64,000 nucleotides of DNA from Janthinobacterium sp. 344 (GCF_900112025.1 NZ_FOKL01000001.1:62001-126000), one strand, 5' to 3'; shown: positions 10,141-19,299, counted from the first letter of the stretch. Translations and numbers: made by a program. The notes: generated by a model from the letters alone, not told the origin.

Positions 10141-11157
10141 TTAGTTGAATTGCTTCAGGAACCTTAAATCGCCCTCGTAGAACAGGCGCAGGTCGTTGAT
10201 GCCATAACGCAGCATCGTCAAGCGTTCCAGGCCGGAGCCGAAAGCAAAACCGATGAATTTCTCGGGATCGAGGCCGAAGTTCTTCACCACGGTCGGATGC
10301 ACCTGGCCGGCGCCCGACACTTCCAGCCAGCGGCCTTTCAGCGGGCCCGAGCCGAAGGCGATGTCGATCTCGGCCGACGGTTCCGTGAACGGGAAGTACG
10401 ACGGACGGAAGCGCACCTGCAGGTCGTCCGTTTCAAAGAAGGCCTTGACGAAGTTCAGGTAGATGCCCTTCAGGTCGGCAAAACTGATGTCTTCGGCGAT
10501 CCACAGGCCTTCGACCTGGTGGAACATCGGCGAATGGGTGGCGTCGCTGTCGACGCGGTAGGTGCGGCCCGGCGCGATGACCTTGATCGGCGGCGTGTGC
10601 GTGCGCGCATAGCGCACCTGCATGGGGCTCGTGTGCGTGCGCAGCAGCAAGGGCTTGCCATCGGTGTCGTTGCCATCGATGTAGAACGTATCTTGCATGG
10701 AACGGGCTGGATGGTTTTCCGGGCTGTTCAGCGCCGTGAAGTTGGTCCAGTCGTTCTCGATTTCGGGGCCATCGGCCACGTCGAAGCCGATCGAGCGGAA
10801 GATTTCCTCGACACGCTCCCACGTGCGCATCACGGGATGGATGCCGCCGGGCATGCGGCCACGGCCTGGCAAGGTGACGTCGATCGCTTCGGCGTTCAGG
10901 CGGCCTTGCATCTGGGCATCGGCCAGCGCATCACGGCGCGCCGTCAGCGCGTCCTCGATCTGCACTTTGACGGCGTTGATCAGGGCGCCCTGCGCCTTGC
11001 GCGCGTCCGGGTCCAGTTTGCCCAGACCCTTCATCATTTCAGTAATCTGGCCAGTCTTGCCCAGGTAGCGGGCTTTGGCGTTTTCAAGTGCGGCAGCGTC
11101 TGCGGCGGCGATAAAGTCAGCCTGGGCCGAGACGACGAGTTCTTCTAGGGAGTTCAT
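10141..11157 (-). CDS. pheS: Phenylalanyl-tRNA synthetase alpha subunit
   Basis: 338 residues. An N-terminal coiled coil (about residues 1-85) is followed by the class II synthetase core. Motif 2 is near FHQVEGLW and motif 3 is [17 protein letters not shown] near the C-terminus. ATG 11157 has AGGAA seven bases upstream. It catalyses charging of tRNA-Phe together with PheT. The gap to rplT (11158-11304) holds two hairpins that may attenuate transcription, listed separately. Confidence 0.97.
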   Translation of the reverse strand: MNSLEELVVSAQADFIAAADAAALENAKARYLGKTGQITEMMKGLGKLDPDARKAQGALINAVKVQIEDALTARRDALADAQMQGRLNAEAIDVTLPGRGRMPGGIHPVMRTWERVEEIFRSIGFDVADGPEIENDWTNFTALNSPENHPARSMQDTFYIDGNDTDGKPLLLRTHTSPMQVRYARTHTPPIKVIAPGRTYRVDSDATHSPMFHQVEGLWIAEDISFADLKGIYLNFVKAFFETDDLQVRFRPSYFPFTEPSAEIDIAFGSGPLKGRWLEVSGAGQVHPTVVKNFGLDPEKFIGFAFGSGLERLTMLRYGINDLRLFYEGDLRFLKQFN

Positions 11158-11226
11158 GCGGCATTTCCTGTTTTGGACATCAATTCTGGACTCAGCGATC
11201 TAAAGCCCAACAATCAAAAACGGAAA

Positions 11227-11257
11227 CGGGGCATAAGGTGTTGAAACCCCTGCCCCG
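11227..11257 (-). terminator. Candidate attenuator between rplT and pheS
   Basis: In the transcript (minus strand) a stem of 7 bp, CGGGGCA/TGCCCCG (arms 11251-11257 and 11227-11233), is followed by a T-rich run TTTCCGTTTTT. A second hairpin just upstream, arms AACGTCA 11266-11272 and TGACGTT 11282-11288, lies right after the rplT stop. In E. coli pheST is controlled by attenuation at this place, but I see no Phe-rich leader peptide here. It may just be a weak intercistronic terminator. Confidence 0.4.
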
Positions 11258-11304
11258 CTCTTTATAACGTCACCCTGTGGATGACGTTGTGCAATGACCG
11301 ATGC

Positions 11305-11664
11305 TTACGCAGCGATTTTTGCTTTCACTGCGTTGACAATCGCAGCGAATGCTGGCTTGTCCATCACAGCCATATCGGCCAGGACTTTACGGTCCAGTTC
11401 GATATTTGCTTTTTTCAAGCCGTTCATGAATACGCTGTACGTTACGCCATGCTCACGGGAAGCGGCGTTGATACGGGCGATCCACAGGCGGCGGAAAACG
11501 CGCTTCTTGTTGCGGCGATCGCGGTAAGCGTATTGGCCAGCGCGCATAACTGCTTGCTTGGCAACACGGTATACACGGCTGCGGCGACCACGGTAGCCTT
11601 TAGCTTGAACAAGAATCTTCTTATGACGGGCACGAGCTGTAACCCCACGTTTTACTCTAGGCAT
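11305..11664 (-). CDS. rplT: 50S ribosomal protein L20
   Basis: 119 residues, the usual length. It is highly basic with the family signatures [18 protein letters not shown] and [16 protein letters not shown]20 binds 23S rRNA early in assembly and in E. coli represses translation of its own operon. It lies 26 bases after rpmI. Confidence 0.98.
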   Translation of the reverse strand: MPRVKRGVTARARHKKILVQAKGYRGRRSRVYRVAKQAVMRAGQYAYRDRRNKKRVFRRLWIARINAASREHGVTYSVFMNGLKKANIELDRKVLADMAVMDKPAFAAIVNAVKAKIAA

Positions 11665-11690
11665 AGTAACTCCTTAAATTGAGTGTGAGA

Positions 11691-11888
11691 TTAAGCAGTC
11701 GGCATCATGCGCATGACGGATGTGACATCCGATGCGTTGATGTTACGGGTACCGCGCAACTGACGTTTGTTTTTGGTGGTTTTCTTGGTCAGGATGTGGC
11801 GTTTGAACGCGTGACCCGACTTGACTGTTCCACCTGGACGCACGCGAAAACGTTTTTTCGCGGAGCTTTTGGTCTTCATTTTAGGCAT
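11691..11888 (-). CDS. rpmI: 50S ribosomal protein L35
   Basis: 65 residues starting [16 protein letters not shown] at ATG 11888, the universal L35 start; the frame is open ten codons further upstream but without family similarity. Basic, with the RHILTKK motif. Its unusually structured leader towards infC is listed separately. Confidence 0.97.
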   Translation of the reverse strand: MPKMKTKSSAKKRFRVRPGGTVKSGHAFKRHILTKKTTKNKRQLRGTRNINASDVTSVMRMMPTA

Positions 11889-12008
11889 AGCAATCTGTCC
11901 TCTTACGGACAGCTCCATTTATAACAGGATTGCAGGTGGCAACACGACGCTGCGCTTAGATGCCTGCTTTCACATGTTGTGCAGCGGATGCGAGTCCACT
12001 ACAGTTCA

Positions 12009-12038
12009 CGCGGCCCGCACATTGCTGAGCGGGCCGCG
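12009..12038 (-). promoter_or_regulatory. Strong hairpin in the rpmI leader
   Basis: The 227-base gap between infC and rpmI holds a perfect 10-bp stem, arms CGCGGCCCGC (12009-12018) and GCGGGCCGCG (12029-12038), with a 10-base loop. No U-run follows in either direction, so it is not a classic terminator. In E. coli this leader carries the structure through which L20 represses rpmI-rplT. The same role is inferred here from position only. Confidence 0.4.
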
Positions 12039-12115
12039 CAAATTCTGCCTGGGGCATGACGCCGCGCCAATGCTGGCACGCGCAGTTTCCACCCACAGTA
12101 AAACGCTATTGTAAC

Positions 12116-12637
12116 TTACTTCTTCTTCTTAGGCGAAAGAACCATGATCATTTGGCGGCCTTCCATCTTCGGGAACTGCTCGACCTGGCCGTACGGCTCC
12201 AGATCGGCTTTCAGACGTTCCAGCATGCGGAAGCCAATATCCTGATGCGCCATCTCACGACCGCGGAAACGCAAGGTGATCTTGGTTTTATCGCCATCCT
12301 CAAGGAACTTGATGAGATTACGCAACTTGATATTGTAGTCACCATCATCAGTCCCCGGACGGAATTTGACTTCCTTCACGAGGATGATCTTTTGCTTCAA
12401 TTTGGCTTCGTGAGCTTTCTTTTGCTCCGAATACTTAAATTTGCCGTAGTCCATCAAACGGCACACCGGTGGCTGCGCGGTAGGCGCAATTTCCACCAGG
12501 TCGACGTTTGCCTCTTCCGCCAGGCGGAAGGCTTCAGCCAAACTTACGATACCGAGTGGCTCGTTATCGACCCCGCTTAAACGCATTTCAGGGGCAGTGA
12601 TTTCGCCATTGATGCGATGTGACTTGTCAGTAGCTAT
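12116..12637 (-). CDS. infC: Translation initiation factor IF-3 with an AUA start codon
   Basis: 173 residues. The N-domain begins [19 protein letters not shown] and the C-domain ends with the KKKK tail; [12 protein letters not shown] is in the linker. The first in-frame ATG (12586) would delete the conserved HRINGEI segment. The reading frame extends instead to an ATA at 12635-12637 with AAGGA seven bases upstream. A rare initiation codon is a known hallmark of infC: IF-3 discriminates against it and thereby limits its own synthesis. Co-transcribed after thrS. Confidence 0.95.
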   Translation of the reverse strand: MATDKSHRINGEITAPEMRLSGVDNEPLGIVSLAEAFRLAEEANVDLVEIAPTAQPPVCRLMDYGKFKYSEQKKAHEAKLKQKIILVKEVKFRPGTDDGDYNIKLRNLIKFLEDGDKTKITLRFRGREMAHQDIGFRMLERLKADLEPYGQVEQFPKMEGRQMIMVLSPKKKK

Positions 12638-12688
12638 TGTAATTTCCTTTAAAAATCTTGTAGAACGGTCGTGCTGCGAGTTTCCTCG

Positions 12689-14596
12689 TCAGGCCTTGGT
12701 GTCGACTTCATGTTTGAGTCGCTCTATCAGGGCATCGACGGACATTACGCCCAGATCGACATTGCCCCGCGCCCGCACGGCCACCGTATTGGCATCCCGT
12801 TCTTTGTCGCCAATCACTAAGATGTAAGGCAATTTTTGTACGGAATGTTCACGTATTTTATAGGTAATCTTCTCGTTACGCAAATCAGCCTGTACGCGCA
12901 GCCCCGCTTTGCGCAGTTTTGTTGTTACTTCTTGTACATAATCAGCTTGAGCGTCGGAAATATTCAACACCGACACTTGCACTGGCGACAACCACAGCGG
13001 CATGGCGCCCGCGTAGTGTTCGATCAGGATGCCGATGAAACGTTCCAGCGACCCCACGATCGCGCGGTGCAGCATGATGGGCACCTGGCGCGTGTTGTCC
13101 ACGGCCACGTATTCGGCGCCCAGACGACCCGGCATCGACGGATCAATCTGCACGGTACCGACTTGCCATGCGCGGCCCAGGCTGTCTTTCAGGTGGTACT
13201 CGATCTTCGGACCGTAGAACGCGCCCTCGCCCGGCAACTCCGTCCATTCCACGCCACAGGCGCGCAAGGCCGAACGCAAGGATTCCTCGGCGAAATCCCA
13301 CGATTCTTCCGTGCCGATGCGGTTATCGGGACGCAAGGCCAGTTTCACGTCGATATTCGTGAAGCCGAAGGCCGTGTACACGTCCATCGCCTGCTGGTGG
13401 AAGGCCGTCACTTCGCCGGCGATCTGCTCTTCCAGGCAGAAGATGTGGCCGTCATCCTGCGTAAAGCCGCGCACGCGCATCATGCCGTGCAAGGCGCCCG
13501 ATGGTTCGTTACGGTGACATTGGCCGAATTCGCCGTAGCGCAATGGCAAGTCGCGGTAGCTGCGCATGCCATTGTTGAAAATCTGGATATGGCCAGGGCA
13601 ATTCATCGGCTTCAGCGCATAGGCGCGGTTTTCCGATTCCGTGATGAACATGTTTTCACGGTAATTGTCCCAGTGACCCGTCTTTTCCCACAGGCCACGG
13701 TCGAGAATCTGCGGCGCCTTGACTTCCTGGTAGCCATTGACCTGGTACACATTGCGCATGTATTGCTCGACCTGCTGCCAGATCGACCAGCCCTTCGGAT
13801 GCCAGAAAATCAGGCCTGGCGCTTCTTCCTGGAAATGGAAGAAATCGAGCTGCTTGCCCAGCTTGCGGTGGTCGCGCTTTTCCGCCTCTTCCAGGTTGTG
13901 CAGGTACAGCTCCTGGTCTTCCTTCTTGGCCCAGGCCGTGCCATAAATACGCTGCAGCATCTCGTTTTTCGAGTCGCCGCGCCAGTAGGCACCAGCCAGC
14001 TTCATCAGCTTGAAGACTTTCAGCTTGCCCGTCGATGGCACGTGCGGGCCGCGGCACAAGTCCGTAAACTTGCCTTCGGAGTACAGCGACACTTCCTGGT
14101 CGGCCGGGATCGAGCCGATCAGCTCAGCCTTGTAGGCTTCGCCGATGCCCTTGAAGTAGTCGATGGCTTCGTCGCGCGCGACAACCTTGCGCGTGACTTG
14201 CTCGTCCTTCTTGGCCAGCTCCGCCATTTTCTTTTCGATCGCCACCAGATCTTCCGGCGTGAACGGACGCTTGTAGGCGAAGTCATAGTAGAAACCGTTG
14301 TCGATCACGGGACCGATGGTCACTTGCGCCTCCGGGAACAATTCCTTGACGGCATACGCCAGCAAGTGGGCCGTCGAGTGACGGATCACTTCCAGGCCAT
14401 CCGCATCCTTGTCCGTGATGATCGCCAGTTCCGCGTCCTGCTCGATCAGATAGGAAGTATCGACCAGCTTGCCATCGACCTTGCCAGCCAGGGCCGCCTT
14501 GGCCAGGCCGGTACCAATATTGGCCGCAACCTGGGCCACGGTGACCGGGCCGTCAAATTGACGGGCGGAACCATCGGGAAGTCGGATTGTAAGCAT
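12689..14596 (-). CDS. thrS: Threonyl-tRNA synthetase
   Basis: 635 residues from ATG 14596 (GGAG six bases upstream). The TGS domain is about residues 1-60. The editing domain has [17 protein letters not shown]; the class II core has [10 protein letters not shown] and the Zn-site Cys/His; the C-terminal HGTP anticodon-binding domain includes [21 protein letters not shown] residues. Length matches E. coli (642). First gene of the operon thrS-infC-rpmI-rplT-pheS-pheT-ihfA-merR. Its leader directly follows the tRNA terminator at 14680-14704. Confidence 0.97.
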   Translation of the reverse strand: MLTIRLPDGSARQFDGPVTVAQVAANIGTGLAKAALAGKVDGKLVDTSYLIEQDAELAIITDKDADGLEVIRHSTAHLLAYAVKELFPEAQVTIGPVIDNGFYYDFAYKRPFTPEDLVAIEKKMAELAKKDEQVTRKVVARDEAIDYFKGIGEAYKAELIGSIPADQEVSLYSEGKFTDLCRGPHVPSTGKLKVFKLMKLAGAYWRGDSKNEMLQRIYGTAWAKKEDQELYLHNLEEAEKRDHRKLGKQLDFFHFQEEAPGLIFWHPKGWSIWQQVEQYMRNVYQVNGYQEVKAPQILDRGLWEKTGHWDNYRENMFITESENRAYALKPMNCPGHIQIFNNGMRSYRDLPLRYGEFGQCHRNEPSGALHGMMRVRGFTQDDGHIFCLEEQIAGEVTAFHQQAMDVYTAFGFTNIDVKLALRPDNRIGTEESWDFAEESLRSALRACGVEWTELPGEGAFYGPKIEYHLKDSLGRAWQVGTVQIDPSMPGRLGAEYVAVDNTRQVPIMLHRAIVGSLERFIGILIEHYAGAMPLWLSPVQVSVLNISDAQADYVQEVTTKLRKAGLRVQADLRNEKITYKIREHSVQKLPYILVIGDKERDANTVAVRARGNVDLGVMSVDALIERLKHEVDTKA

Positions 14597-14679
14597 ATTG
14601 ATCTCCATATCGGCGCTGACGCCAGGTAAAACTGCAATGTGGTGTGGACTGAAAAACTGAAAGGAAAACGCAGACGCAA

Positions 14680-14704
14680 AAAAACGCGGACTAGCCGCGT
14701 TTTT
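14680..14704 (-). terminator. Intrinsic terminator between the tRNA-Val genes and thrS
   Basis: Arms AAAAACGCGG (14680-14689) and CCGCGTTTTT (14695-14704), loop of 5, followed on the minus strand by a seven-T run ending at 14678. It lies about 105 bases after the second tRNA and 83 bases before thrS, so it most likely ends the tRNA transcript. An attenuator role for thrS is the alternative. Confidence 0.8.
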
Positions 14705-14809
14705 CACTTTCTTAAGACAAAGGAAACCCGTTCGACTAGCGTCACTCCCAAAGCTTGGTAGTAGTTCGCGGTGTCATAACCGGTTTTACCTTTCTCTCTA
14801 ACTGCATTC

Positions 14810-14886
14810 TGGTGGGCGGTGAGGAATTCGAATCCCCGACCCCTTGGATGTCGACCAAGTATTCTAACCAGCTGAACTAACCGCCC
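14810..14886 (-). tRNA. tRNA-Val(GAC), copy 2 in transcription order
   Basis: 77 bases including an encoded CCA. Cloverleaf: acceptor GGGCGGT/ACCGCCC, D-arm GTTC/GAAT, anticodon stem CTTGG/CCAAG with loop TCGACAT (anticodon GAC), T-arm GGGGA-TTCGAAT-TCCTC, discriminator A73. Identity Val follows from the anticodon and A73. Position 33 is C instead of the near-universal U. Identical in sequence to the copy at 14976-15052. Confidence 0.93.
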
Positions 14887-14975
14887 GTAAAACTTTTGTT
14901 GATCATTGTATTTCAAATGACCGCTTGCGGCTTGCGCCAGCTTAAAACTCTTTACAACCACTTACTGCTAAATTC

Positions 14976-15052
14976 TGGTGGGCGGTGAGGAATTCGAATC
15001 CCCGACCCCTTGGATGTCGACCAAGTATTCTAACCAGCTGAACTAACCGCCC
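14976..15052 (-). tRNA. tRNA-Val(GAC), copy 1 in transcription order
   Basis: Same 77-base sequence as the copy 89 bases downstream, including the CCA end and the C33 anomaly in the anticodon loop. Identity also extends a few bases past the 3' end. The two are presumably one transcript ended by the terminator at 14680-14704. Confidence 0.93.
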
Positions 15053-15200
15053 CGAAGACCAGCATTATAGAGAGGCTTTCCCAGAATGACAAGGGCTGAT
15101 TTACAGGAAAATTCATTCTGTATTTGATCGGCTTCCCGGGCGTCAGCCTCCTTTATATAGAGTCGGCCCGGCGCGCGCGGAATGCCGCTAGAATCGGGGC

Positions 15201-15665
15201 ATGAACTCCACCTTATTAACCTGGCTGAAAACCCTGAGCCGCATTTGCGGTTTCGAAACGGCCGACTCCTTCCCGCCCGGCCACCCGTATGCGCGCACGC
15301 GCTGGGAAGCCGCCTACTTCGATATCGCGTCCGACGTGAAGCCGGACGAGATCGAACGGCGCATCTGCGCGGCCATCGCCAACACGCCGAGCGTCTTCGC
15401 CTATATCACCAATCCCACCCCGCGCATGCAGCGCGCGCTGCTGAACGTGATCCACGACCGGCTGCGGCGCCAGCCCGGCGCGGGCGCCACCGACCTGGTG
15501 CTGCTATTGATCAACGCCTACGCCAGCGAGCACATCACGGAAGCCGTGCCCGGCCTGCGCGCCTTGATCGTCAACACCGAACAGGAAGAGACGAACCTGC
15601 GCGTGCATGCGATCCTGGAGTTACTCGTGGGCACGCCACGGGGGCTCGATGTGATCGACATGTAG
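15201..15665 (+). CDS. Conserved hypothetical protein
   Basis: 154 residues, soluble, no signal peptide or membrane segment. Predicted mostly helical, with a mid-protein block RMQRALLNVIHDRLRRQP and the C-terminal ETNLRVHAILELLVGTPRG. I recognise no domain. Coding is supported by good codon structure and an ATG with GGGG upstream. It is convergent with the acyltransferase gene, whose stop lies only a few bases away. Function not inferable. Confidence 0.7.
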   Translation: MNSTLLTWLKTLSRICGFETADSFPPGHPYARTRWEAAYFDIASDVKPDEIERRICAAIANTPSVFAYITNPTPRMQRALLNVIHDRLRRQPGAGATDLVLLLINAYASEHITEAVPGLRALIVNTEQEETNLRVHAILELLVGTPRGLDVIDM

Positions 15666-15668
15666 TCG

Positions 15669-16781
15669 TCACGCATGATTGGCGGGCACATAACGCGCCC
15701 GCAAGCGCATGAACGGTGTTTCCACCCCTCTATACAAGAGCCAGCCCGTCAAGATACTGACGGCGATACTGATCAGTATCGCCGGCGCGCCGTCCGCGCC
15801 ATACCCCATCTCCTGCAAGAGCGGACGCAGCAGGATGCACAACTGCTTGTGCAACAGATAAATCGCATACGACCACAAGGCCAGGCTGGCCGCGCCCGGC
15901 ACGCGCAGTTTATATAATGCGCTGCCGGGACTGAGCGCGGCGATCAGCAGCAAGCTGAAACTGACGGCCAGGGCGGGATAGCCGAACACGGTCACGGCAT
16001 AGCCATAGTGGTCGGTGAGGAACACGTAAAACATCAGCGCCGTACCGGCCATTCCCGCCAGCAAGGTGCGGTTGCCGTATGAGGTGAGGCGTGTCCAGGC
16101 ACCAGGGTGGTAATTCTTCATCAGCGCCAAGGCCACGCCCGCCACCAGCTCGTCGAAGCGGCACCACGACGCGTAATAAATATACTTGTAATAGCCGAGG
16201 CCGCCGCGCGGCACCTGCACATATTCCTCCCACAGAGTGGCGCGCACCAGCATGCCGACGATCAAGCTGGCGGCCACGGCCAGCCAGGCCCACAGCAGCG
16301 ACTTGCGGCAGGCGGCAATCGCCAAGGCGACGGCCGGCAGCAGCACATAGAACTGCTCTTCCACGCACAGCGACCACGCATGGGAAAACGCCGTGCCCGG
16401 CGTCAGGTTGATGTTTTGCGTAAAGGTCAGGAATTTCCACAACGGCAGCAGCGCGCTATCGCCGCGAAACGCGGGCCACAAGTAATACAGGGCCAGCACG
16501 ACATAGAAATTGGGCAAGGTGCGCAGGAAACGCCGCGCGTAGAAGCGGGGCAAGGAAAACCCGTGCTCGCTGCGCAGGGCCGCGAAGATCTGGTTGCCGA
16601 TCAGATAGCCGCTGAGGGCAAAGAACAGGTCCACGCCCACCCAGCCGATTTCGCCCCAGAAACCGAACGCGCCGCCGTCGCTGACGAACAGCAAATAATG
16701 GTTCATGAAGACGAGCACGATGGCCAGCGCGCGCAAGGTATCGAGGCCATACAGACGGGAGGGATGGAGCGTACTGGACAT
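15669..16781 (-). CDS. Acyltransferase family 3 membrane protein (OafA/YrhL type)
   Basis: 370 residues from ATG 16781 (a TTG seven codons upstream is rejected). About ten hydrophobic segments. Family signatures are the N-terminal GLDTLRALAIVLVFMNHYLLF, FFALSGYLIG and the RRFLRTLPNFY block, then HAWSLCVEEQFYVLLP. These integral enzymes O-acylate surface sugars, for example O-antigen or exopolysaccharide. There is no polysaccharide cluster nearby, so the substrate is unknown. Confidence 0.88.
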   Translation of the reverse strand: MSSTLHPSRLYGLDTLRALAIVLVFMNHYLLFVSDGGAFGFWGEIGWVGVDLFFALSGYLIGNQIFAALRSEHGFSLPRFYARRFLRTLPNFYVVLALYYLWPAFRGDSALLPLWKFLTFTQNINLTPGTAFSHAWSLCVEEQFYVLLPAVALAIAACRKSLLWAWLAVAASLIVGMLVRATLWEEYVQVPRGGLGYYKYIYYASWCRFDELVAGVALALMKNYHPGAWTRLTSYGNRTLLAGMAGTALMFYVFLTDHYGYAVTVFGYPALAVSFSLLLIAALSPGSALYKLRVPGAASLALWSYAIYLLHKQLCILLRPLLQEMGYGADGAPAILISIAVSILTGWLLYRGVETPFMRLRARYVPANHA

Positions 16782-16920
16782 GAAATCGGCAAGGGAAAAC
16801 AACGGTGGCGCCGATCATGCCACGCCGCGCCTTGCCATGGCCAACTTTTTGCAGGCGTGCACGGTGAATCCCGCTAAAATATGCCGACCCCGCTTTCCCT
16901 TCCCTGATACAGCATAGGAT

Positions 16921-17883
16921 ATGTCCAGCATGAGCAGCGCACTCCACTTCAAATCCATCAACTACACGGGCCAGGGCAGCGGCCCGCGCCTGATCGTCAC
17001 GGGCGCCGTGCACGGCAATGAAACCTGCGGCACCAAGGGCATCCACCGCGTGATGGCTGAACTCGACAGCGGTGCCCTCTCGATTCTGGCCGGCAGCGTC
17101 ACCTTCGTGCCCATCGCCAACCCGCTGGCCTACGCCAAGGGCGTGCGCAGCGGCGACCGCAACCTGAACCGCAACCTGTTCCCGAACGACCATCCACAGG
17201 ATTTCGAGGACCGCATCGCCAACTGGCTATGCCCTCTGCTGGGCCAGCACGACGTGCTGCTGGACTTGCATTCGTTCAATGCCGACAGCCAGCCCTTCGT
17301 CATGGTGGGTCCGCGCAACAACGACGGTCCACTGCAACCGTTTCAACATGAGGAAAAGGAACGCGCACTGGCGCGCCGCCTGGGCGTGCGCCGCTTCGTC
17401 GATGGCTGGCTGCAAACGTATGGGGCGGGCGTGCAGCGCCGCCTGGGCAGCAGCGACCAGGTGGGCATGGTCTTGCGCTATGGCGTGGGCACGACGGAAT
17501 ACATGCGCTCGACGGGCGGCTACGCACTGACCCTGGAATGCGGCCAGCATGCGGACCCTGCCGCGCCGGACGTGGCCTACCGCGCCATCATGAACACCCT
17601 GGCCTTCCTCGGCTTCATCGATGCGCCACAGCCTGAACCGATCGCCGATGCCGACATGGAAGCGCTGAACATGGTCGTCGTGCACGACAAGCTGCACACG
17701 GACGACCGCTTCATCAAGACCTGGTCCAGCTTTGACAAGGTCAAACAGGGCGAGCAGATCGGCGTGCGCGCGGACGGCACGCCCGTGACGGCCGAGTTCG
17801 ACGCCTACATCCTGTTCCCGGACGTCAACGCGCAAGCCAATGCCGAGTGGTATTACCTGGCGCGCGTGGCCAGCAGCTTCTGA
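16921..17883 (+). CDS. Succinylglutamate desuccinylase/aspartoacylase-family zinc hydrolase
   Basis: 320 residues. Zinc ligands of the M14-like AstE/ASPA fold are visible: H31 and E34 in GAVHGNETCG, and H117 in LLDLHSF. The NxNR substrate motif is present (RNLNRNLFP), and the catalytic Glu is in LTLECGQHADP. The C-terminal 90 residues form the beta-barrel typical of the family. It is not next to arginine-succinyl pathway genes, so it is likely a general amidohydrolase rather than AstE. Convergent with the SMR gene with no gap. Confidence 0.88.
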   Translation: MSSMSSALHFKSINYTGQGSGPRLIVTGAVHGNETCGTKGIHRVMAELDSGALSILAGSVTFVPIANPLAYAKGVRSGDRNLNRNLFPNDHPQDFEDRIANWLCPLLGQHDVLLDLHSFNADSQPFVMVGPRNNDGPLQPFQHEEKERALARRLGVRRFVDGWLQTYGAGVQRRLGSSDQVGMVLRYGVGTTEYMRSTGGYALTLECGQHADPAAPDVAYRAIMNTLAFLGFIDAPQPEPIADADMEALNMVVVHDKLHTDDRFIKTWSSFDKVKQGEQIGVRADGTPVTAEFDAYILFPDVNAQANAEWYYLARVASSF

Positions 17884-18225
17884 TCAGTGCCCGACCGACT
17901 TTGAAAACAGGTTAATCACCAGCACGCCGGCAATGATCAGTCCCAGGCCGATCAGCGCCGGCGCATCGAGGCTTTGCTTGAACCAGAACCAGCCCACGGC
18001 GGAAATGAGCACGATGCCCACGCCGGACCAGATGGCGTACACGATGCCGGTCGGAATGACCTTCAGGGTCAGCGACAAACACCAGAAGGCGATGCCGTAG
18101 CCGACCACGGTGATGACGCTGGGCCACAAGCGGCTGAACCCCTCGGAGGCCTTCAAGGCGCTGGTGGCGATGACCTCCGCAATGATGGCGATGGCCAGGT
18201 AGAAGTACGTCATGCCTAAGCTCAT
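17884..18225 (-). CDS. EmrE-type small multidrug resistance transporter
   Basis: 113 residues, four TM helices. Proton/drug-coupling E17 is in TM1 ([13 protein letters not shown]). The [16 protein letters not shown] block of TM3 and the C-terminal [11 protein letters not shown] closely follow E. coli EmrE. AAAGGA lies seven bases before ATG 18225. It is probably a Qac-subtype cation exporter. It lies 103 bases downstream of gdx on the same strand, so both may share one transcript. The GC-rich gap between them can fold into a hairpin around 18280-18310. Confidence 0.9.
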   Translation of the reverse strand: MSLGMTYFYLAIAIIAEVIATSALKASEGFSRLWPSVITVVGYGIAFWCLSLTLKVIPTGIVYAIWSGVGIVLISAVGWFWFKQSLDAPALIGLGLIIAGVLVINLFSKSVGH

Positions 18226-18328
18226 GCGACAGTCCTTTCAAGATACATCCAAACAACAACGCCCTGCCCGCCCGCCGCCTGTTCGATCAGGGCGGCGCGA
18301 CGGCGCAGGGCGCATCAGGCAATAAACC

Positions 18329-18649
18329 TTATTGCGGGCTGAGCAGTTTCAAGCCCAGGATACCGGAGACGATCAGCGCGATGCAGGCGATGCGCGCGGC
18401 GCTGGCCGGTTCGCCCAGCACCATGATGCCGAAAATGGCCGTGCCCACGGTGCCGATGCCCGTCCAGATGGCGTAGGCAGTACCCAGTGGCAAGGTACGC
18501 AGGGCCAGGCCCAGCATCACGACACTGCCCAGCATGGAAATCGCTGTCAGCGCGGATGGCACGAGGCGGGTAAAACCGGCGCTGTACTTGAGGCCGATGG
18601 CCCAGCCGATTTCCAGCAAACCCGCCAATACCAAGATGATCCACGCCAT
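18329..18649 (-). CDS. gdx: Guanidinium exporter (SugE/Gdx, SMR family)
   Basis: 106 residues from ATG 18649, which has GGGAG six bases upstream. Four TM helices; the coupling residue is E13 ([13 protein letters not shown]), and the W-A-I-G-LK sequence after it marks the Gdx rather than the Qac subtype. TM3 reads [17 protein letters not shown]. Gdx proteins export guanidinium in exchange for protons. The assignment is strengthened by the guanidine-II riboswitch signature in its leader. A longer open frame upstream runs through that RNA element and is not the gene start. Confidence 0.93.
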   Translation of the reverse strand: MAWIILVLAGLLEIGWAIGLKYSAGFTRLVPSALTAISMLGSVVMLGLALRTLPLGTAYAIWTGIGTVGTAIFGIMVLGEPASAARIACIALIVSGILGLKLLSPQ

Positions 18650-18665
18650 ATTTTTCTCCCGAGGC

Positions 18666-18717
18666 GGCAGGGTCGTCCCCGCCATGCAGCCCCCACATCG
18701 AGCGGGGTCGTCCCCAC
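18666..18717 (-). ncRNA. Guanidine-II (mini-ykkC) riboswitch
   Basis: The transcript folds into two GC-rich stem-loops that both present the loop ACGA: GTGGGG-ACGA-CCCCGC (18717-18702) and GGCGGGG-ACGA-CCCTGCC (18683-18666), joined by an 18-base linker. Two tandem hairpins with ACGR loops define the guanidine-II class. The second hairpin ends five bases before the GGGAG ribosome site (18656-18660) of the guanidinium exporter, so control is probably at translation. Seen in sequence; the class definition is established knowledge. Confidence 0.9.
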
Positions 18718-18732
18718 AGGAGCAAAGGCGCG

Positions 18733-18738
18733 AGTATA
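18733..18738 (-). promoter_or_regulatory. Likely -10 box of the gdx promoter
   Basis: TATACT on the minus strand at 18738-18733. Initiation about seven bases downstream would start the RNA just ahead of the first riboswitch hairpin at 18717, which fits well. No clear -35 match is seen at the normal distance. Confidence 0.5.
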
Positions 18739-18861
18739 CCATCGGGGAGAAACCCTTGCCGTAAGCACACTATCGCTAGTGCCGCCACTCTAATCAAAAG
18801 TTGCCGACAAACACGCCAATGGCAGCATAATTACCGCATCCACACACCTACCGGAGCGACG

Positions 18862-19221
18862 ATGCTTATCCTGGCCCAGGCCCTTACCGCCATCATTCTG
18901 CTGCTGCACGTGTATATCGTGCTGCTGGAAACTGTCCTCTTCGACTCGCGGGGGCGCAAGGTCTTTGGCCTGAGCAAGGAAAAGGCGGACATCGTGCGCC
19001 CCGCCATGTCCAACCAGGGCTGCTACAACGGCTTCCTCGTCGCCGCGCTGGCGCTGGGCTTCTTTTACCCCGATGCCGCCACTGCCCATGCATTCACCGT
19101 CTTCGGCCTGGCATGCATCGCCGTGGCCGGCGTGTGGGGCGCGGCGACCGTCATGACGCGCATCCTCTACCTGCAAACGGTGCCTGCCGTCATCGCCCTG
19201 CTGCTGTTCCACTTCGCCTGA
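18862..19221 (+). CDS. DUF1304 family small membrane protein
   Basis: 119 residues with four hydrophobic segments (about 4-26, 52-70, 76-98, 101-119). The internal segment KADIVRPAMSNQGCYNGFLVAALALG is the hallmark of DUF1304. The function of the family is unknown. It stands alone, divergent from gdx, and is followed by a GC-rich hairpin at 19231-19250. Confidence 0.88.
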   Translation: MLILAQALTAIILLLHVYIVLLETVLFDSRGRKVFGLSKEKADIVRPAMSNQGCYNGFLVAALALGFFYPDAATAHAFTVFGLACIAVAGVWGAATVMTRILYLQTVPAVIALLLFHFA

Positions 19222-19230
19222 CACCTGCCG

Positions 19231-19250
19231 GGGCGGCCGACCGGCCGCCC
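19231..19250. terminator. GC-rich hairpin after the DUF1304 gene
   Basis: Perfect 8-bp arms GGGCGGCC/GGCCGCCC with loop GACC, starting ten bases after the DUF1304 stop. Only a short TT follows, so it is a weak or Rho-assisted terminator at best. Confidence 0.45.
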
Positions 19251-19299
19251 TTCCACCTGCCCTGCCTGAAAAATCGACCGGCCAGCACGATTTTTATTT

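Noticed and set aside
7657..10167. Very long open frame on the plus strand opposite pheT
   Set aside because: High-GC antisense shadow; its translation is low-complexity His/Arg/Gln-rich, while the minus strand encodes an unmistakable PheT.
14810..15052. The two identical tRNA-Val copies read as attachment sites of an integrated element
   Set aside because: Only 89 bases lie between them, with no integrase or mobile gene; a simple tandem duplication explains them.
18650..18742. N-terminal extension of the gdx product through the leader
   Set aside because: The extension is Cys/Arg-rich nonsense running through the riboswitch hairpins; the SMR family starts at ATG 18649.
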